This document shows positions 43,808-52,577 of a stretch of 64,000 nucleotides of DNA, piece by piece. The number at the start of each line of letters is the position of its first letter. Within the stretch, counting starts at the first letter, position 1. Below the pieces are notes generated by a model. The model saw only the letters and a program-made list of their open reading frames with translations, ran no database searches and was not told where the DNA came from. This DNA comes from Micromonospora sp. PLK6-60 (GTDB taxonomy: Bacteria > Actinomycetota > Actinomycetes > Mycobacteriales > Micromonosporaceae): contig NZ_JAIOAA010000001.1 of the NCBI RefSeq assembly GCF_019890675.1, positions 620,001 to 684,000 on the forward strand, read 5' to 3'. The position numbers were made by a program, and so were the translations under genes.

Positions 43808-45438
43808 ACGCGGACAGCACCGACGTCGTGGTCATCGGCAGCGGCTTCGGCGGCGCCATCCCGGCGTACCGGCTGGCGGCCGGCGGCGCGCGGGTGACGG
43901 TGCTCGAACGGGGCCCCTGGCTGACCGGCGCGGACTTCGAGCACGACTTCGCGTTCGGCAGCGCGGCCACCCGGGCGTTCGAGTTCACCCTGGGCGACGG
44001 CATGAACGTCCTCGGCGGCAACTGCGTCGGCGGCGGCAGCGTGGTCTATTTCGCGGCCACCCCCCGCGCGCCACGGCACACGTTCGAGCGGCAGGGCAGC
44101 ATCGGCCGCCGGATGTGGCCCCGCTCCATCGACCGGACCGCGCTGGACCCGTTCTACGACATGGTGTCCGAGTCGCTGCCGGTCACCCCGCAGGGGTGGA
44201 ACGACGTCACCTACTCGGGCGGGCTGTTCGCCGCGGCCTGCGCGCACGCCGGGCGGACCGCCAACCCGGTGCCGGCCGCCATCGACGGCGAGCAGTGCAC
44301 CAACTGCAACTGGATGATGTCCGGCTGCCGGTTCGACGCCAAACGCTCGCTGCTGCTGAACTACCTACCGGCCGCGGTGGCCCACGGCGCGCGGATCCGC
44401 CCGTTGCACGAGGTGCAGCGGATCACCCGGACCGACGACGGCTACCGCGTGCACTACAACACGGTGGACGAGGTGGACTACCGGGTGGTCACCGGGGGCG
44501 GCACGATCGACTGCCGGTTGGTGGTGGTGGCCGCCGGCGCGGTCGCCACCCCGGTCATCCTCCAGCGGTCCGAGGAGGACCTGGGCGAGCTGCCGGCCGC
44601 CGTCGGCCGGTACTTCTCCGGCAACGGCGAGCGGCTGAACACCGCGGTCATCGACGAGGCCAAGGCGCGCGACCTGCTCGGGCTGAGCCGTCCGGACGGG
44701 CGGGCGTACGAGGCGTACCAGATCGGCAAGGGCCCGGTCTGCGCCAGCTGGGACCGGCTGGACGGCGCCCTGCCGGAGTTCAGCCGGCACTCCCTGGAGC
44801 AGCTCTACTTCCCGCCCGGCTTCGGCACGATCCTGGCCCAGGTGGCGAACGCGGACGGGCCGAGCTGGTTCGGCGTGGACAAGAAGGAGATGCTGCGCCG
44901 CTGGCAGTCCTGGCTGACGATCTTCATCATGTCCGAGGACGACAACGAGGGCGTCTTCGGCCCGCCGCCGGAGACCGGCCACGCCGACCGGATCGCGCAG
45001 CAGATGCTCAGCCGGGGGGCACTGCGCTACCGCCCCACCGAGAACACCCGGGCCGGGTGGGCGCGGGCCGACGCCGACGTGCGCGACATCCTCGAACGTG
45101 ACGGCCTGTCCACCGTGATGCCGTGGACCGACGACGTGATCGGCGCGTACACCGTGCACCCGCTGGCGTCCTGCCGGATCGGCGACGACCCCGACACCTC
45201 GGCCCTGGACGACCGGCACGAGCTGCGCGGGCACCCCGGCATCTTCGTCACCGACGGCTCCGCGGTGCCGGGCGCGCTGACCGTCAACCCGGCCCTCACC
45301 ATCGCCGCGCTGGCCGAGCGGGCGGTACCCGGGATCGTCGAGGCGGCCCGCGCGCGCGGCGTGCCGGTCCGCTACGTCGCCGAACCGCCGGAGCACCGCA
45401 AGAGCAGCAGCGGGTTCCGCCAGCCCGCCCATGCCTGA
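43804..45438 (+). CDS. GMC-family FAD oxidoreductase (SgcE9-like, inferred)
   Basis: A 544-residue flavoenzyme of the cholesterol-oxidase/GMC type. It has the FAD-binding VVIGSGFGGAIPAYRLA, the second GMC block LGGNCVGGGSVVYFAA, a Cys-rich CTNCNWMMSGC insert near residue 165 and the C-terminal FVTDGSAVPGALTVNPALTIAALAERA. It probably oxidises an alcohol or desaturates the core with molecular oxygen or an acceptor. It is the last gene of the plus-strand core run, followed by a strong hairpin. Confidence 0.9.
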   Translation: MNADSTDVVVIGSGFGGAIPAYRLAAGGARVTVLERGPWLTGADFEHDFAFGSAATRAFEFTLGDGMNVLGGNCVGGGSVVYFAATPRAPRHTFERQGSIGRRMWPRSIDRTALDPFYDMVSESLPVTPQGWNDVTYSGGLFAAACAHAGRTANPVPAAIDGEQCTNCNWMMSGCRFDAKRSLLLNYLPAAVAHGARIRPLHEVQRITRTDDGYRVHYNTVDEVDYRVVTGGGTIDCRLVVVAAGAVATPVILQRSEEDLGELPAAVGRYFSGNGERLNTAVIDEAKARDLLGLSRPDGRAYEAYQIGKGPVCASWDRLDGALPEFSRHSLEQLYFPPGFGTILAQVANADGPSWFGVDKKEMLRRWQSWLTIFIMSEDDNEGVFGPPPETGHADRIAQQMLSRGALRYRPTENTRAGWARADADVRDILERDGLSTVMPWTDDVIGAYTVHPLASCRIGDDPDTSALDDRHELRGHPGIFVTDGSAVPGALTVNPALTIAALAERAVPGIVEAARARGVPVRYVAEPPEHRKSSSGFRQPAHA

Positions 45439-45439
45439 G

Positions 45440-45476
45440 CCCCCGGTGGCCCGCCCCAGTGGCGGGCCACCGGGGG
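45440..45476. terminator. bidirectional terminator hairpin after GMC gene
   Basis: CCCCCGGTGGCCCGCC / GGCGGGCCACCGGGGG, a perfect 16-bp stem and 5-nt loop in the 40-nt convergent gap. Confidence 0.8.
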
Positions 45477-45478
45477 GT

Positions 45479-45919
45479 TCACGGCTTGGGCACGTCGAAC
45501 AGCGAGGGGAACCGGTTGACCAGGCCGAGGTCGCCGCGGGCGCGCAGCCGGCCCCGCAGGAACAACATCCGGGCGTTGGCGTTGCCGGTGGTCATCTTGA
45601 CGAAGTTGACCGGGTCGAGCGTCAGGACCAGCTGGGGCGCCGGCGTCTCGGGCGGCACCACGACGCACCTGCCCTCGGCGATGCGCAGTTCGAACACGTC
45701 CGCGTCGCCGTCGGGCCGTCCCGTGACCCGCCAGTGCACCACGACGTCCAACGTGCCCGCCCGGTCGGCGCGGAACACGTCGGGCATTCCCTCGACCAGC
45801 GCGGTGAGCACGTCGGCTCGGGACTGCGCCAGGAGTTCCTTCAGTTCGTCGTCCGACGCCTGCTGCACCCATCGCGCGAATGCGGCGCGATCCTCGGACG
45901 GCATGACCTTGACAACCAT
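45479..45919 (-). CDS. SCP2 sterol-binding-domain protein
   Basis: A 146-residue protein whose C-terminal half has the SCP2 lipid-binding fold (LDVVVHWRVTGRPDGDADVFELRIAEGRCVV, then APQLVLTLDPVNFVKMTTGNAN and LFLRGRLRARGDLGL, read in blocks). GGGAG upstream of the ATG at 45919 decides against the longer frame. Such proteins could bind the hydrophobic polyene or chromophore as a carrier or sequestering agent, a role the missing apoprotein would otherwise play; this is speculation. Divergent from the epimerase-like gene across a region with a weaker copy of the shared motif. Confidence 0.8.
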   Translation of the reverse strand: MVVKVMPSEDRAAFARWVQQASDDELKELLAQSRADVLTALVEGMPDVFRADRAGTLDVVVHWRVTGRPDGDADVFELRIAEGRCVVVPPETPAPQLVLTLDPVNFVKMTTGNANARMLFLRGRLRARGDLGLVNRFPSLFDVPKP

Positions 45920-45999
45920 TTCGCCGCTCCCGTGAAGAACGAATGAATGAGCCGGACCGACAGTCCGCAAATCCATCATTTCGGCGCCGCGCGGGCCGG

Positions 46000-46015
46000 C
46001 CAACTCCGAGAATGC
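46000..46015. promoter_or_regulatory. degenerate copy of the shared 16-bp motif
   Basis: The minus-strand reading GCATTCTCGGAGTTGG agrees with GCAATCTCGGAGATGC (56-kb site) at 13 of 16 positions. It lies in the divergent region between the SCP2 gene and the reductase gene, 30 nt before the latter's GTG. Confidence 0.4.
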
Positions 46016-46044
46016 CCGCCGTCGAAGGCACCAGGGAGGCAGCA

Positions 46045-47061
46045 GTGACCATTCTGATCACCGGCGGCGCCGGGTTCGTGGGCTCGCACACCGTGGCCGA
46101 GCTGCACCGCCGGGGCGGCGCCGTACACCTGCTCGTGCGGGACCGGCGGCGCGCGGCCCGGGCGCTGCGACCGCACGGCGTCGACCTGGCCGAGCTGCGG
46201 GTGACGACGGGGGACGTCACCGACCCGGCGACGGTCGCGGCCGCGGTCCGGGACTGCTCGGCGGTGCTGCACGCCGCCGCGGTCTACAGCTTCGATCCGC
46301 GTCGCCGCGCCGAGATACGCGCGGTCACCCGCCGCGGCACCGAGGTGGTGCTGGACGCCGCCCGCGCGGCCGGCGTGCCGCGCATCGTGCACGTCTCGAC
46401 GTTCGGGACGCTGGTCCCGGCGCCCGGACCGGTGACCGCCGACTCGCCGGTGCGCCGGCCCCGCGAGCCGTACCTGGCCGCCAAGGCGGCGGCCGAGCGG
46501 GTGGCCCGCCGGCACCAGGACGAGGGGGCCCCGGTCACCATCGTGCATCCCCCCGCGCTGCTGGGCCCGCGCGACCCGAAGCTGGGCGACCAGAGCGCCC
46601 GGATCCGCGACGTGCTGCGCGGGCTGATGCCGATCTGGCCCGACGGCGGCTTCCCGATCGGCGACGTCCGCGACCTCGCCGGCCTGCACGCGAGCCTGCT
46701 GGACGGTGGGCCGGTCCCGGCCCGCGTCGCCGGGCCGGGCCGGTTCGTGCCGACCCGGGAGCTGCTGGCCGGCCTGCGCCGCGTCACCGGGCGCCGGCTG
46801 CCGGCGGTGCACCTGCCGGCGGTCGCGCTGCTGCCGGTCGGTCGGCTCGCCGGGCTGGCCCAGCGGGTCCTGCCGGTGCACGTGCCGGTCGAGTACGGGG
46901 CCATCTACGCCTGCCGGGTGGCCCGGCCACTCGACACCGCCGCCACCGACGACCTGCGGGGCACCGCGGCCCGGCCGCTCGTCGAGACGCTGGCCGACAC
47001 CGTCCGGTGGCTGCACGAGGCCGGCCACGTCAGCGCCGCGCAGGCGGGCCGGGCGGCGTAG
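46045..47061 (+). CDS. NAD-dependent epimerase/reductase (extended SDR, dihydroflavonol-reductase-like)
   Basis: A 338-residue extended SDR: ILITGGAGFVGSHTVAEL binds NAD(P), HVSTFGTL holds the serine, and the YxxxK motif is YLAAK. It resembles 3-beta-hydroxysteroid dehydrogenase/dihydroflavonol reductase proteins more than sugar epimerases, and the C-terminal helical part has no known signature. It might be the 4-ketoreductase for a deoxysugar or reduce a ketone on the core. GTG at 46045 after AGGGAGG. The reading frame ends inside a 25-bp tandem repeat. Confidence 0.8.
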   Translation: MTILITGGAGFVGSHTVAELHRRGGAVHLLVRDRRRAARALRPHGVDLAELRVTTGDVTDPATVAAAVRDCSAVLHAAAVYSFDPRRRAEIRAVTRRGTEVVLDAARAAGVPRIVHVSTFGTLVPAPGPVTADSPVRRPREPYLAAKAAAERVARRHQDEGAPVTIVHPPALLGPRDPKLGDQSARIRDVLRGLMPIWPDGGFPIGDVRDLAGLHASLLDGGPVPARVAGPGRFVPTRELLAGLRRVTGRRLPAVHLPAVALLPVGRLAGLAQRVLPVHVPVEYGAIYACRVARPLDTAATDDLRGTAARPLVETLADTVRWLHEAGHVSAAQAGRAA

Positions 47062-47125
47062 CCGCGCAGCGGGCCAGGCTGCTTAGCCGCGCAGCGGACC
47101 AGGCGGCGTAGCCGCGCTCGGACGG
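47052..47125 (+). repeat. 25-bp tandem repeat, about 2.6 copies, spanning the reductase stop
   Basis: Units at 47052-47076, 47077-47101 and a partial one from 47102 share GGCNGCNTAGCCGCGCAGCGG. Each carries TAG, so the gene stop lies within the first unit. Possibly slippage-derived; no function inferred. Confidence 0.6.
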
Positions 47126-47180
47126 CGGCGGTCGCCGGGTCCGTCGCGCCGCCGCCCGTCAGCACCCGCCGGCACGGCCG

Positions 47181-47212
47181 TGGCCCGCCGGAGACGACGT
47201 CACGGCGGGCCA
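47181..47212. terminator. bidirectional hairpin between reductase and cupin genes
   Basis: TGGCCCGCCG / CGGCGGGCCA, a perfect 10-bp stem with a 12-nt loop in the convergent gap. Confidence 0.65.
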
Positions 47213-47231
47213 TGGTGGTACGGCTGCTGTC

Positions 47232-47627
<396 letters not shown>

Positions 47628-47703
47628 GTCCATCAGCTCCTTCGTCAGGGTCTGGCCGCTCCGGATCAGATAGGGGAAACGTTAGGCGCGTGCCGGGCCG
47701 GGC

Positions 47704-48279
47704 TCATCTTCCAGGCTGCGCACCCGGGCGGGCGGATCGTCCGCCGGCCAGCGACGCGTGCTCGGCGACCAGGTCCATCACGGCGCCGGGAATCTCCCCC
47801 ACCCCCGAGCCCCGCACCGGGCTGGAGCGGGAGGTCATCGGGCCGGGCTCCAGCACGTGGTACCCGTCCGCGCGCAGCGTGGCGACCGCCCGCCGGATCG
47901 CCGGGTTGGCCCACATGCGCGCGTTCATGCAGGGCTGGAAGTAGACGCCCGGGCCGTGCACCGAGATGAGGGCCGTCACCAACGTGTCGGCGATGCCGAC
48001 GGCGGCCTTGGCCAGGGTGGTCGCGGTGGCCGGCGCCACCACGAAGGTGTCGGCCCGCTCCAGCAGGGTCACGTGCAGCGGGTCGTCGAGCCAGTCCTCG
48101 TCGGTGTAGACGGGCACCGACAGCTCGGGGAGGAAGCGGGCGGCCGCCGTACGGGTGGCCACCACGGTGACGTCGTCGGCGTAGCGCAGGGCCTCCTCGA
48201 CCAGGCGACCGGTCGAGACGGCGGCGCTGGAGCCGCAGACTCCGATCAGCACGGAGCCCAGGGGCGGGCGGGTCGTCAT
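47704..48279 (-). CDS. HFCD flavoprotein (EpiD/TvaF-type cysteine decarboxylase family)
   Basis: A 191-residue flavoprotein of the homo-oligomeric flavin-containing Cys decarboxylase family. SVLIGVCGSSAAVSTGRL binds FMN phosphate, the catalytic His69 is in DPLHVTLLERAD, PATATTLAKAAVGIAD corresponds to the PASANT motif, and PCMNARMWANPA to the PxMNxxMW substrate-recognition motif. Housekeeping Dfp/CoaBC is about twice this length because of a fused synthetase half, so this is a stand-alone enzyme like those that decarboxylate the C-terminal Cys of peptides (epidermin, thioviridamide, cypemycin). The upstream 43-residue peptide gene is the natural substrate candidate. GGAAGGA precedes the ATG. 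Confidence 0.88.
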   Translation of the reverse strand: MTTRPPLGSVLIGVCGSSAAVSTGRLVEEALRYADDVTVVATRTAAARFLPELSVPVYTDEDWLDDPLHVTLLERADTFVVAPATATTLAKAAVGIADTLVTALISVHGPGVYFQPCMNARMWANPAIRRAVATLRADGYHVLEPGPMTSRSSPVRGSGVGEIPGAVMDLVAEHASLAGGRSARPGAQPGR

Positions 48280-48311
48280 CGGTTCGTCCTTCCGGCCTCA
48301 CACGAGACGAC

Positions 48312-48342
48312 GATGGTGCCGCGGGGACACCGCGGCACCATC
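48312..48342 (-). terminator. hairpin between peptide gene and HFCD gene
   Basis: GATGGTGCCGCGG / CCGCGGCACCATC, a perfect 13-bp stem with a 5-nt loop, 29 nt after the peptide stop and 33 nt before the HFCD start on the same strand. Such a hairpin in RiPP operons lets most transcripts end after the precursor and some continue into enzymes. Confidence 0.65.
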
Positions 48343-48370
48343 ATCATCACGCTACTGCTGAGACGACGTC

Positions 48371-48502
48371 TCAGACGTCGCAGGGCTCCCCGAGCACGAT
48401 CGACGGGGCGACGGTGGCGTCGCTGAAGTCGGCCGAGGTCACCTCGGCGGCGGTCAGCAGCTCGTCGTCGGTCGCGGTCAGAACGGTGTTGATGTTCTCC
48501 AT
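48371..48502 (-). CDS. 43-residue putative RiPP precursor peptide
   Basis: Encodes MENINTVLTATDDELLTAAE followed by VTSADFSDATVAPSIVLGEPCDV. The first half is an acidic, helix-forming leader-like segment (NTVLTATDDELLTAAEV). The second half has Ser/Thr (S23, S27, T30, S34) and a single Cys at position 41, third from the end. GGAGGAG lies 4 nt before the ATG at 48502, the strongest ribosome-binding site in the area, so this start is preferred over a longer frame. It is followed by a hairpin and then the HFCD gene. The layout is that of a precursor with a decarboxylase. Caveat: HFCD enzymes need a C-terminal Cys, so loss of Asp-Val would be needed. It may instead be a scaffold or signal peptide. 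Confidence 0.6.
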   Translation of the reverse strand: MENINTVLTATDDELLTAAEVTSADFSDATVAPSIVLGEPCDV

Positions 48503-48554
48503 GACGCTCCTCCAATGTTCGCTGTTGTTTGCTGTTTCCCCGGCCAAGGTGGTT

Positions 48555-48652
48555 CCAGAATGAAACCACTCCGGGCTTCCCGCCACTTCGGAATTGCGGC
48601 GCTCACAGCGCAATTCCGGAGTGGCATTCCGGCGACGCCGGATTCATTCTGA
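48555..48652. promoter_or_regulatory. 98-bp symmetric inverted repeat in divergent peptide / 2,3-dehydratase region
   Basis: Two nested arm pairs share one centre (48603.5): GCCACTTCGGAATTGC (48582-48597) against GCAATTCCGGAGTGGC (48610-48625), 15 of 16 paired, and outer arms CCAGAATGAAACC (48555-48567) against 48640-48652, 11 of 13 paired. The inner arms are copies of the 16-bp motif seen elsewhere. Likely a double operator serving both directions; a small MITE-like repeat is an alternative. Confidence 0.55.
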
Positions 48653-48733
48653 GGCCGCACGCGTGCGATGAGCATGGTGCGCATCGGGCTGGCGGGACCA
48701 CCGTTTCCGGGCCGCCGAGAAAGGTCTTCCGAC

Positions 48734-50161
48734 ATGTCGCACAGCACGGCGCTCCGCGAGCGGGCCGGCGCCGGCCGCATCTTCACCGAATCAGCGACTG
48801 CGGCCGAGGACCGCTCGGTCGGACGGTTCGGGCCCTGGTGGTCCGACCGGACGCGATCGAACCGCTTCCACGTCACGCCGATCTGCTTCGCCGACCTCGA
48901 GCACTGGGGCTTCGACCCGGAGACCGGGAACCTCGGCCACCGCAGCGGGAAGTTCTTCACGATCGAGGGGTTGGCGGTCCGCAGCGACTACGGGCCCGTG
49001 CCCCGCTGGTCCCAGCCGATCATCAACCAGCCGGAGATCGGGCTCTGCGGCATCCTCGTCAAGTACTTCGACGGCGTGCCGTACTGCCTGATGCAGGCCA
49101 AGATGGAGCCGGGCAACGTCAACACGTTGCAGCTGTCGCCGACGGTCCAGGCGACCCGCAGCAACTCCAGCCGGGTGCACCGCGGCGGCGGCATCCGCTA
49201 CCTGGAACACTTCGTCGGCGCCGACCGGGGCCGGGTGCTCGTCGACGTCCTGCAGTCCGAGCAGGGCTCGTGGTTCTATCGCAAGCAGAACCGGAACATG
49301 GTCGTCGAGGTGACCGGCGAGGTCGCGCCGCACGACGACTTCTGCTGGCTCTCCCTGCGCCAGGTGCTGGACCTGCTGCACGTCGACAACCTGGTCAACA
49401 TGGACGCCCGTACGGTGCTGTCCTGCATGCCGTTCGCTCCCCCGCAGCGGGACAGCGGCTCCCGGCACGCCCCCCAGGGGTTCCGGCAGGCGCTGGCCCG
49501 GTCACTCGACCGCGGCGCCGCCGCCCGGCACGACCTCGGCGAGATCCTCAGCTGGCTCACCGAGGAGAAGACCCGGCGCGAGGTCAACACCCGGCTCATC
49601 CCGGCGCGGGAGGTCACCGGCTGGCGCCGGTCGGACCGCGAGATCGCGCACGAGGCGGGCCGGCACTTCCGGGTGATCGCGGTGCACGTCGAGGCCAGCA
49701 ACCGCGAGGTGCCGTCCTGGCGGCAGCCGCTGCTCGTGCCGAGCGCGCGCGGGGTCATCGCCTTCCTCACCAAGCGGATCGAGGGGGTCCTGCACGTGCT
49801 CGTGCACGCCCGGGTCGAACCGGGCTTCATCGACAAGGTGGAGCTGGGGCCCACCGTGCAGTGCACACCGGAGAACCACACCGACCTGCCCGCCGACCGG
49901 CAGCCGCGCTACCTCGACTACGTGCTGGCCGCGGACCCGGCCCGCATCCGGTTCGACGCCCTCCTCTCCGAGGAGGGCGGCCGGTTCCTGGACGCGCAGA
50001 ACCGGTACCTGGTCATCGAGGTCGAGGAGGACTTCCCGCTGCGGGCCCCGGACGGCTACCGCTGGCTCACCATCGGTCAGTTGGGCGAGTTGCTGCGGCA
50101 CGGCCACTACGTGAACGTCCAGGCGCGCAGCCTCGTCGCCTGCCTGCACAGTCTCTGGTGA
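48734..50161 (+). CDS. NDP-4-keto-6-deoxyhexose 2,3-dehydratase (TylX3/SpnO-like)
   Basis: A 475-residue sugar 2,3-dehydratase built of two similar halves, as in TylX3, EvaA and SpnO. Paired blocks are [20 protein letters not shown] / [33 protein letters not shown] / [13 protein letters not shown] and YLEHFVG / YLDYVLA. The enzyme removes the C-2 hydroxyl, giving a 3,4-diketo sugar for the 3-ketoreductase encoded next. ATG at 48734 is chosen since AGAAAGG lies upstream and [12 protein letters not shown] is a usual N-terminus. It is divergent from the peptide gene and opens a three-gene operon. Confidence 0.93.
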   Translation: MSHSTALRERAGAGRIFTESATAAEDRSVGRFGPWWSDRTRSNRFHVTPICFADLEHWGFDPETGNLGHRSGKFFTIEGLAVRSDYGPVPRWSQPIINQPEIGLCGILVKYFDGVPYCLMQAKMEPGNVNTLQLSPTVQATRSNSSRVHRGGGIRYLEHFVGADRGRVLVDVLQSEQGSWFYRKQNRNMVVEVTGEVAPHDDFCWLSLRQVLDLLHVDNLVNMDARTVLSCMPFAPPQRDSGSRHAPQGFRQALARSLDRGAAARHDLGEILSWLTEEKTRREVNTRLIPAREVTGWRRSDREIAHEAGRHFRVIAVHVEASNREVPSWRQPLLVPSARGVIAFLTKRIEGVLHVLVHARVEPGFIDKVELGPTVQCTPENHTDLPADRQPRYLDYVLAADPARIRFDALLSEEGGRFLDAQNRYLVIEVEEDFPLRAPDGYRWLTIGQLGELLRHGHYVNVQARSLVACLHSLW

Positions 50162-50175
50162 GGGGGACGACGGCG

Positions 50176-51156
50176 ATGCGGTCCGTGGTGCGCGTCGGGG
50201 TCCTGGGATGCGCGAGCATCGCGCTGCGCCGGACCCTCCCGGCGCTGGGCGTGGCCGAGGGCGTCGCGCTCACGGCCGTGGCGAGCCGGGATCCGGCCAG
50301 GGCACGCGAGGTCGCCCAGCGGTTCGGCTGCGCCGCCGCCGACGGGTACGACAGCCTGCTGGAGCGCCCCGACGTCGACGCGGTGTACGTCCCGCTGCCC
50401 ACCGGCCTGCACGCCGAGTGGGTGGGCCGCGCGCTCGCCGCCGGCAAGCACGTGCTGTCGGAGAAGCCGCTGACGGTCGACGCCGCCACCGCCCAGGATC
50501 TGGTGGACCAGGCGGGCAGGGCCGGCCTGTGGCTGACCGAGAACTTCACCTTCCTCCACCACTCGCAGCACGCGACGGTCCGCCGGCTGGTCGCGGACGG
50601 CCGGATCGGCACGCCCCGGGTGTTCAGCGCGCGCTTCGGCATCCCCCCGCTCGACCCGGCGGACGTGCGGTACCGCCCGGACCTGGGCGGTGGCGCGCTG
50701 CTGGACGTGGGGGTGTACCCGATCCGGGCCGCCCAGCTGCTGCTCGGGCCGGAGCTGGAGGTGGTCGGCGCGGCCCGGCGGCTGGACCCGGCCCGGGGCG
50801 TCGACGTGGCCGGCCACGCCCTGCTGCGCACGCCCTCGGGGGTCACCGCCGAGCTGTCCTTCGGCTTCGAGCACGGGTACCGGTCCGGCTACGCGGTGTG
50901 GGGCGACCGGGGACGCCTGACGCTGGACCGGGCGTTCACCCCGCCGCCGACGTGGCAGCCGGTGGTCCGGCTCGACAGCCAGGACCGGGTGGAGGAGCTG
51001 ACGCTGCCGGCGGACCACCAGTTCCGCAACACCCTCGCGGCCTTCTCCCGGTCGATCCTGCGGCAGGCGGACTTCGGCCCGCAGGGCGAGGCCATCGTGC
51101 GCCAGGCCCGGCTGGTGGACCAGGTGCGGGCGGCCGCCGAACGGTTCACCGCCTGA
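50176..51156 (+). CDS. NDP-hexose 3-ketoreductase (Gfo/Idh/MocA family, SpnN-like)
   Basis: A 326-residue NAD(P)-dependent oxidoreductase. [18 protein letters not shown] is the cofactor-binding motif, EKPLTVDA carries the conserved Lys of the Gfo/Idh/MocA family, and [14 protein letters not shown] supplies the Asp and Tyr region used in sugar 3-keto reduction. Reduces the 3-keto group left by the 2,3-dehydratase to make a 2,6-dideoxy sugar. The 2,3-dehydratase stop overlaps a GTG in frame, but the ATG at 50176 has AGGGGG in better position. Confidence 0.92.
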   Translation: MRSVVRVGVLGCASIALRRTLPALGVAEGVALTAVASRDPARAREVAQRFGCAAADGYDSLLERPDVDAVYVPLPTGLHAEWVGRALAAGKHVLSEKPLTVDAATAQDLVDQAGRAGLWLTENFTFLHHSQHATVRRLVADGRIGTPRVFSARFGIPPLDPADVRYRPDLGGGALLDVGVYPIRAAQLLLGPELEVVGAARRLDPARGVDVAGHALLRTPSGVTAELSFGFEHGYRSGYAVWGDRGRLTLDRAFTPPPTWQPVVRLDSQDRVEELTLPADHQFRNTLAAFSRSILRQADFGPQGEAIVRQARLVDQVRAAAERFTA

Positions 51157-51185
51157 TGCCCGCCAGACGACTCCAGGAGGTCGAC

Positions 51186-52538
51186 GTGAACAGCACGCGC
51201 AAGGCGCAGATCCTGGCGGAGGTGCGCCAACTGCACCGGGAGAACGCCACCGACGAGTTCGTCCCCGGCGTGACACCGATCCTGTCGTCCGGCGCCGTGC
51301 TCGACGAGGACGACCGGGCGGCGCTCGCCGAGTCGGCCATCGACCTGCGGATCGCCGCGGGGGTCGCCGCGCGCAAGTTCGAGTCGGCGTTCGCCCGCAC
51401 GCTGGGGCTGCGCAAGGCCCACCTCACCAACTCCGGGTCGTCGGCGAACCTGCTCGCGCTCTCGGCGTTCACCTCGCCCCAGCTGGACGACGTGCGGCTG
51501 CGTCCCGGCGACGAGGTGATCACGGTCGCCGCGGGCTTTCCCACCACGGTGAACCCGATCATCCAGAACGGGCTCGTCCCGGTCTTCGTCGACGTGGAGC
51601 TCGGCACGTACAACACGACCGCCGAGCGGATCGAGGCCGCGATCGGGCCGCGTACCCGGGCGATCATGATCGCGCACGCGCTCGGCAACCCGTACCCCGC
51701 CGAGGAGGTCGCCCAGCTCGCCGAGGCCCGTGGCCTCTTCGTCGTCGAGGACAACTGCGACGCCGTCGGCTCACTGCACCGGGGCCGGCTCACCGGGACG
51801 TTCGGCGACGTCTCCACGGTCAGCTTCTATCCCGCGCACCACATCACCATGGGCGAGGGTGGCTGCGTGCTGACGGCGAACCTGGCGCTGGCCCGCGTCG
51901 TCGAGTCCATGCGGGACTGGGGGCGGGACTGCTGGTGCGAGCCGGGCGAGGACAACACCTGCTTGAAGCGGTTCTCGTACCAGCTCGGTGACCTGCCCGA
52001 GGGCTACGACCACAAGTACATCTTCTCGCACGTCGGATACAACCTGAAGTCCACCGACCTGCAGGCGTCGCTCGGGCTGTCCCAGCTGCGCAAGCTGCCG
52101 GAGTTCGGCGCGGCGCGGCGGCGCAACTGGCGGCGGCTGCGGGCGGCCCTGGCGGACGTGCCGGGGCTGCTGCTCCCGGAGCCCACCGCCGGCAGCGACC
52201 CGAGCTGGTTCGGCTTCGCCATCACCGTCGACTCCGACGCCCCGTACACCCGCCAGGAGCTGGTGGATTTCCTGGAGTCCCGGCGGATCGGCACCCGGCG
52301 GCTCTTCGGCGGCAACCTCACCCGGCACCCGGCCTACCGGGACCGCGAGCACCGGGTCGCCGGCCCGCTCACCAACAGCGACATCATCACCGACCGTACG
52401 TTCTGGATCGGGGTTTACCCGGGCATCACAGTGGAAATGATCGATTTCATGGCACAGTCCATCAAGGACTTCGTCGGGCGACGCCGCGCGACGACGCCCG
52501 CGCGGGCCGCCACCCCGGTCCCCGCTCCGCAATCCTGA
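51186..52538 (+). CDS. NDP-4-keto-6-deoxyhexose 3-dehydratase (E1/SpnQ type), copy 2
   Basis: A 450-residue homologue of the enzyme at 8510-9814. It also has [14 protein letters not shown] with His in place of the PLP lysine and DWGRDCWC with a further Cys seven residues on, so it should hold a 2Fe-2S cluster and remove the C-3 hydroxyl. The order 2,3-dehydratase, 3-ketoreductase, 3-dehydratase is that of spnO-spnN-spnQ in forosamine biosynthesis, giving a 2,3,6-trideoxy-4-keto sugar. A proline/alanine-rich C-terminal tail (about 20 residues) is absent from copy 1. AGGAGG precedes the GTG at 51186. Confidence 0.92.
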   Translation: MNSTRKAQILAEVRQLHRENATDEFVPGVTPILSSGAVLDEDDRAALAESAIDLRIAAGVAARKFESAFARTLGLRKAHLTNSGSSANLLALSAFTSPQLDDVRLRPGDEVITVAAGFPTTVNPIIQNGLVPVFVDVELGTYNTTAERIEAAIGPRTRAIMIAHALGNPYPAEEVAQLAEARGLFVVEDNCDAVGSLHRGRLTGTFGDVSTVSFYPAHHITMGEGGCVLTANLALARVVESMRDWGRDCWCEPGEDNTCLKRFSYQLGDLPEGYDHKYIFSHVGYNLKSTDLQASLGLSQLRKLPEFGAARRRNWRRLRAALADVPGLLLPEPTAGSDPSWFGFAITVDSDAPYTRQELVDFLESRRIGTRRLFGGNLTRHPAYRDREHRVAGPLTNSDIITDRTFWIGVYPGITVEMIDFMAQSIKDFVGRRRATTPARAATPVPAPQS

Positions 52539-52577
52539 AGAGGTACGTCCCCCGCACGACCGTGATCCTGGCATGAG

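Noticed and set aside
45920..46044. Apoprotein or signal-peptide gene for chromophore binding
   Set aside because: No open frame with a signal peptide and beta-sandwich-like length was found here or elsewhere in the window.
47704..48279. Reading the HFCD gene as housekeeping CoaBC/Dfp
   Set aside because: Length is half of CoaBC and the synthetase half is missing; it sits in a cluster operon.
47666..48301. Alternative minus-strand frame over the HFCD gene
   Set aside because: No motifs; the overlapping frame has the full HFCD signatures and a good ribosome-binding site.
48371..48613. Longer 80-residue version of the peptide ORF
   Set aside because: The added N-terminal part runs through the inverted repeat and lacks a ribosome-binding site, while GGAGGAG sits just before the ATG at 48502.
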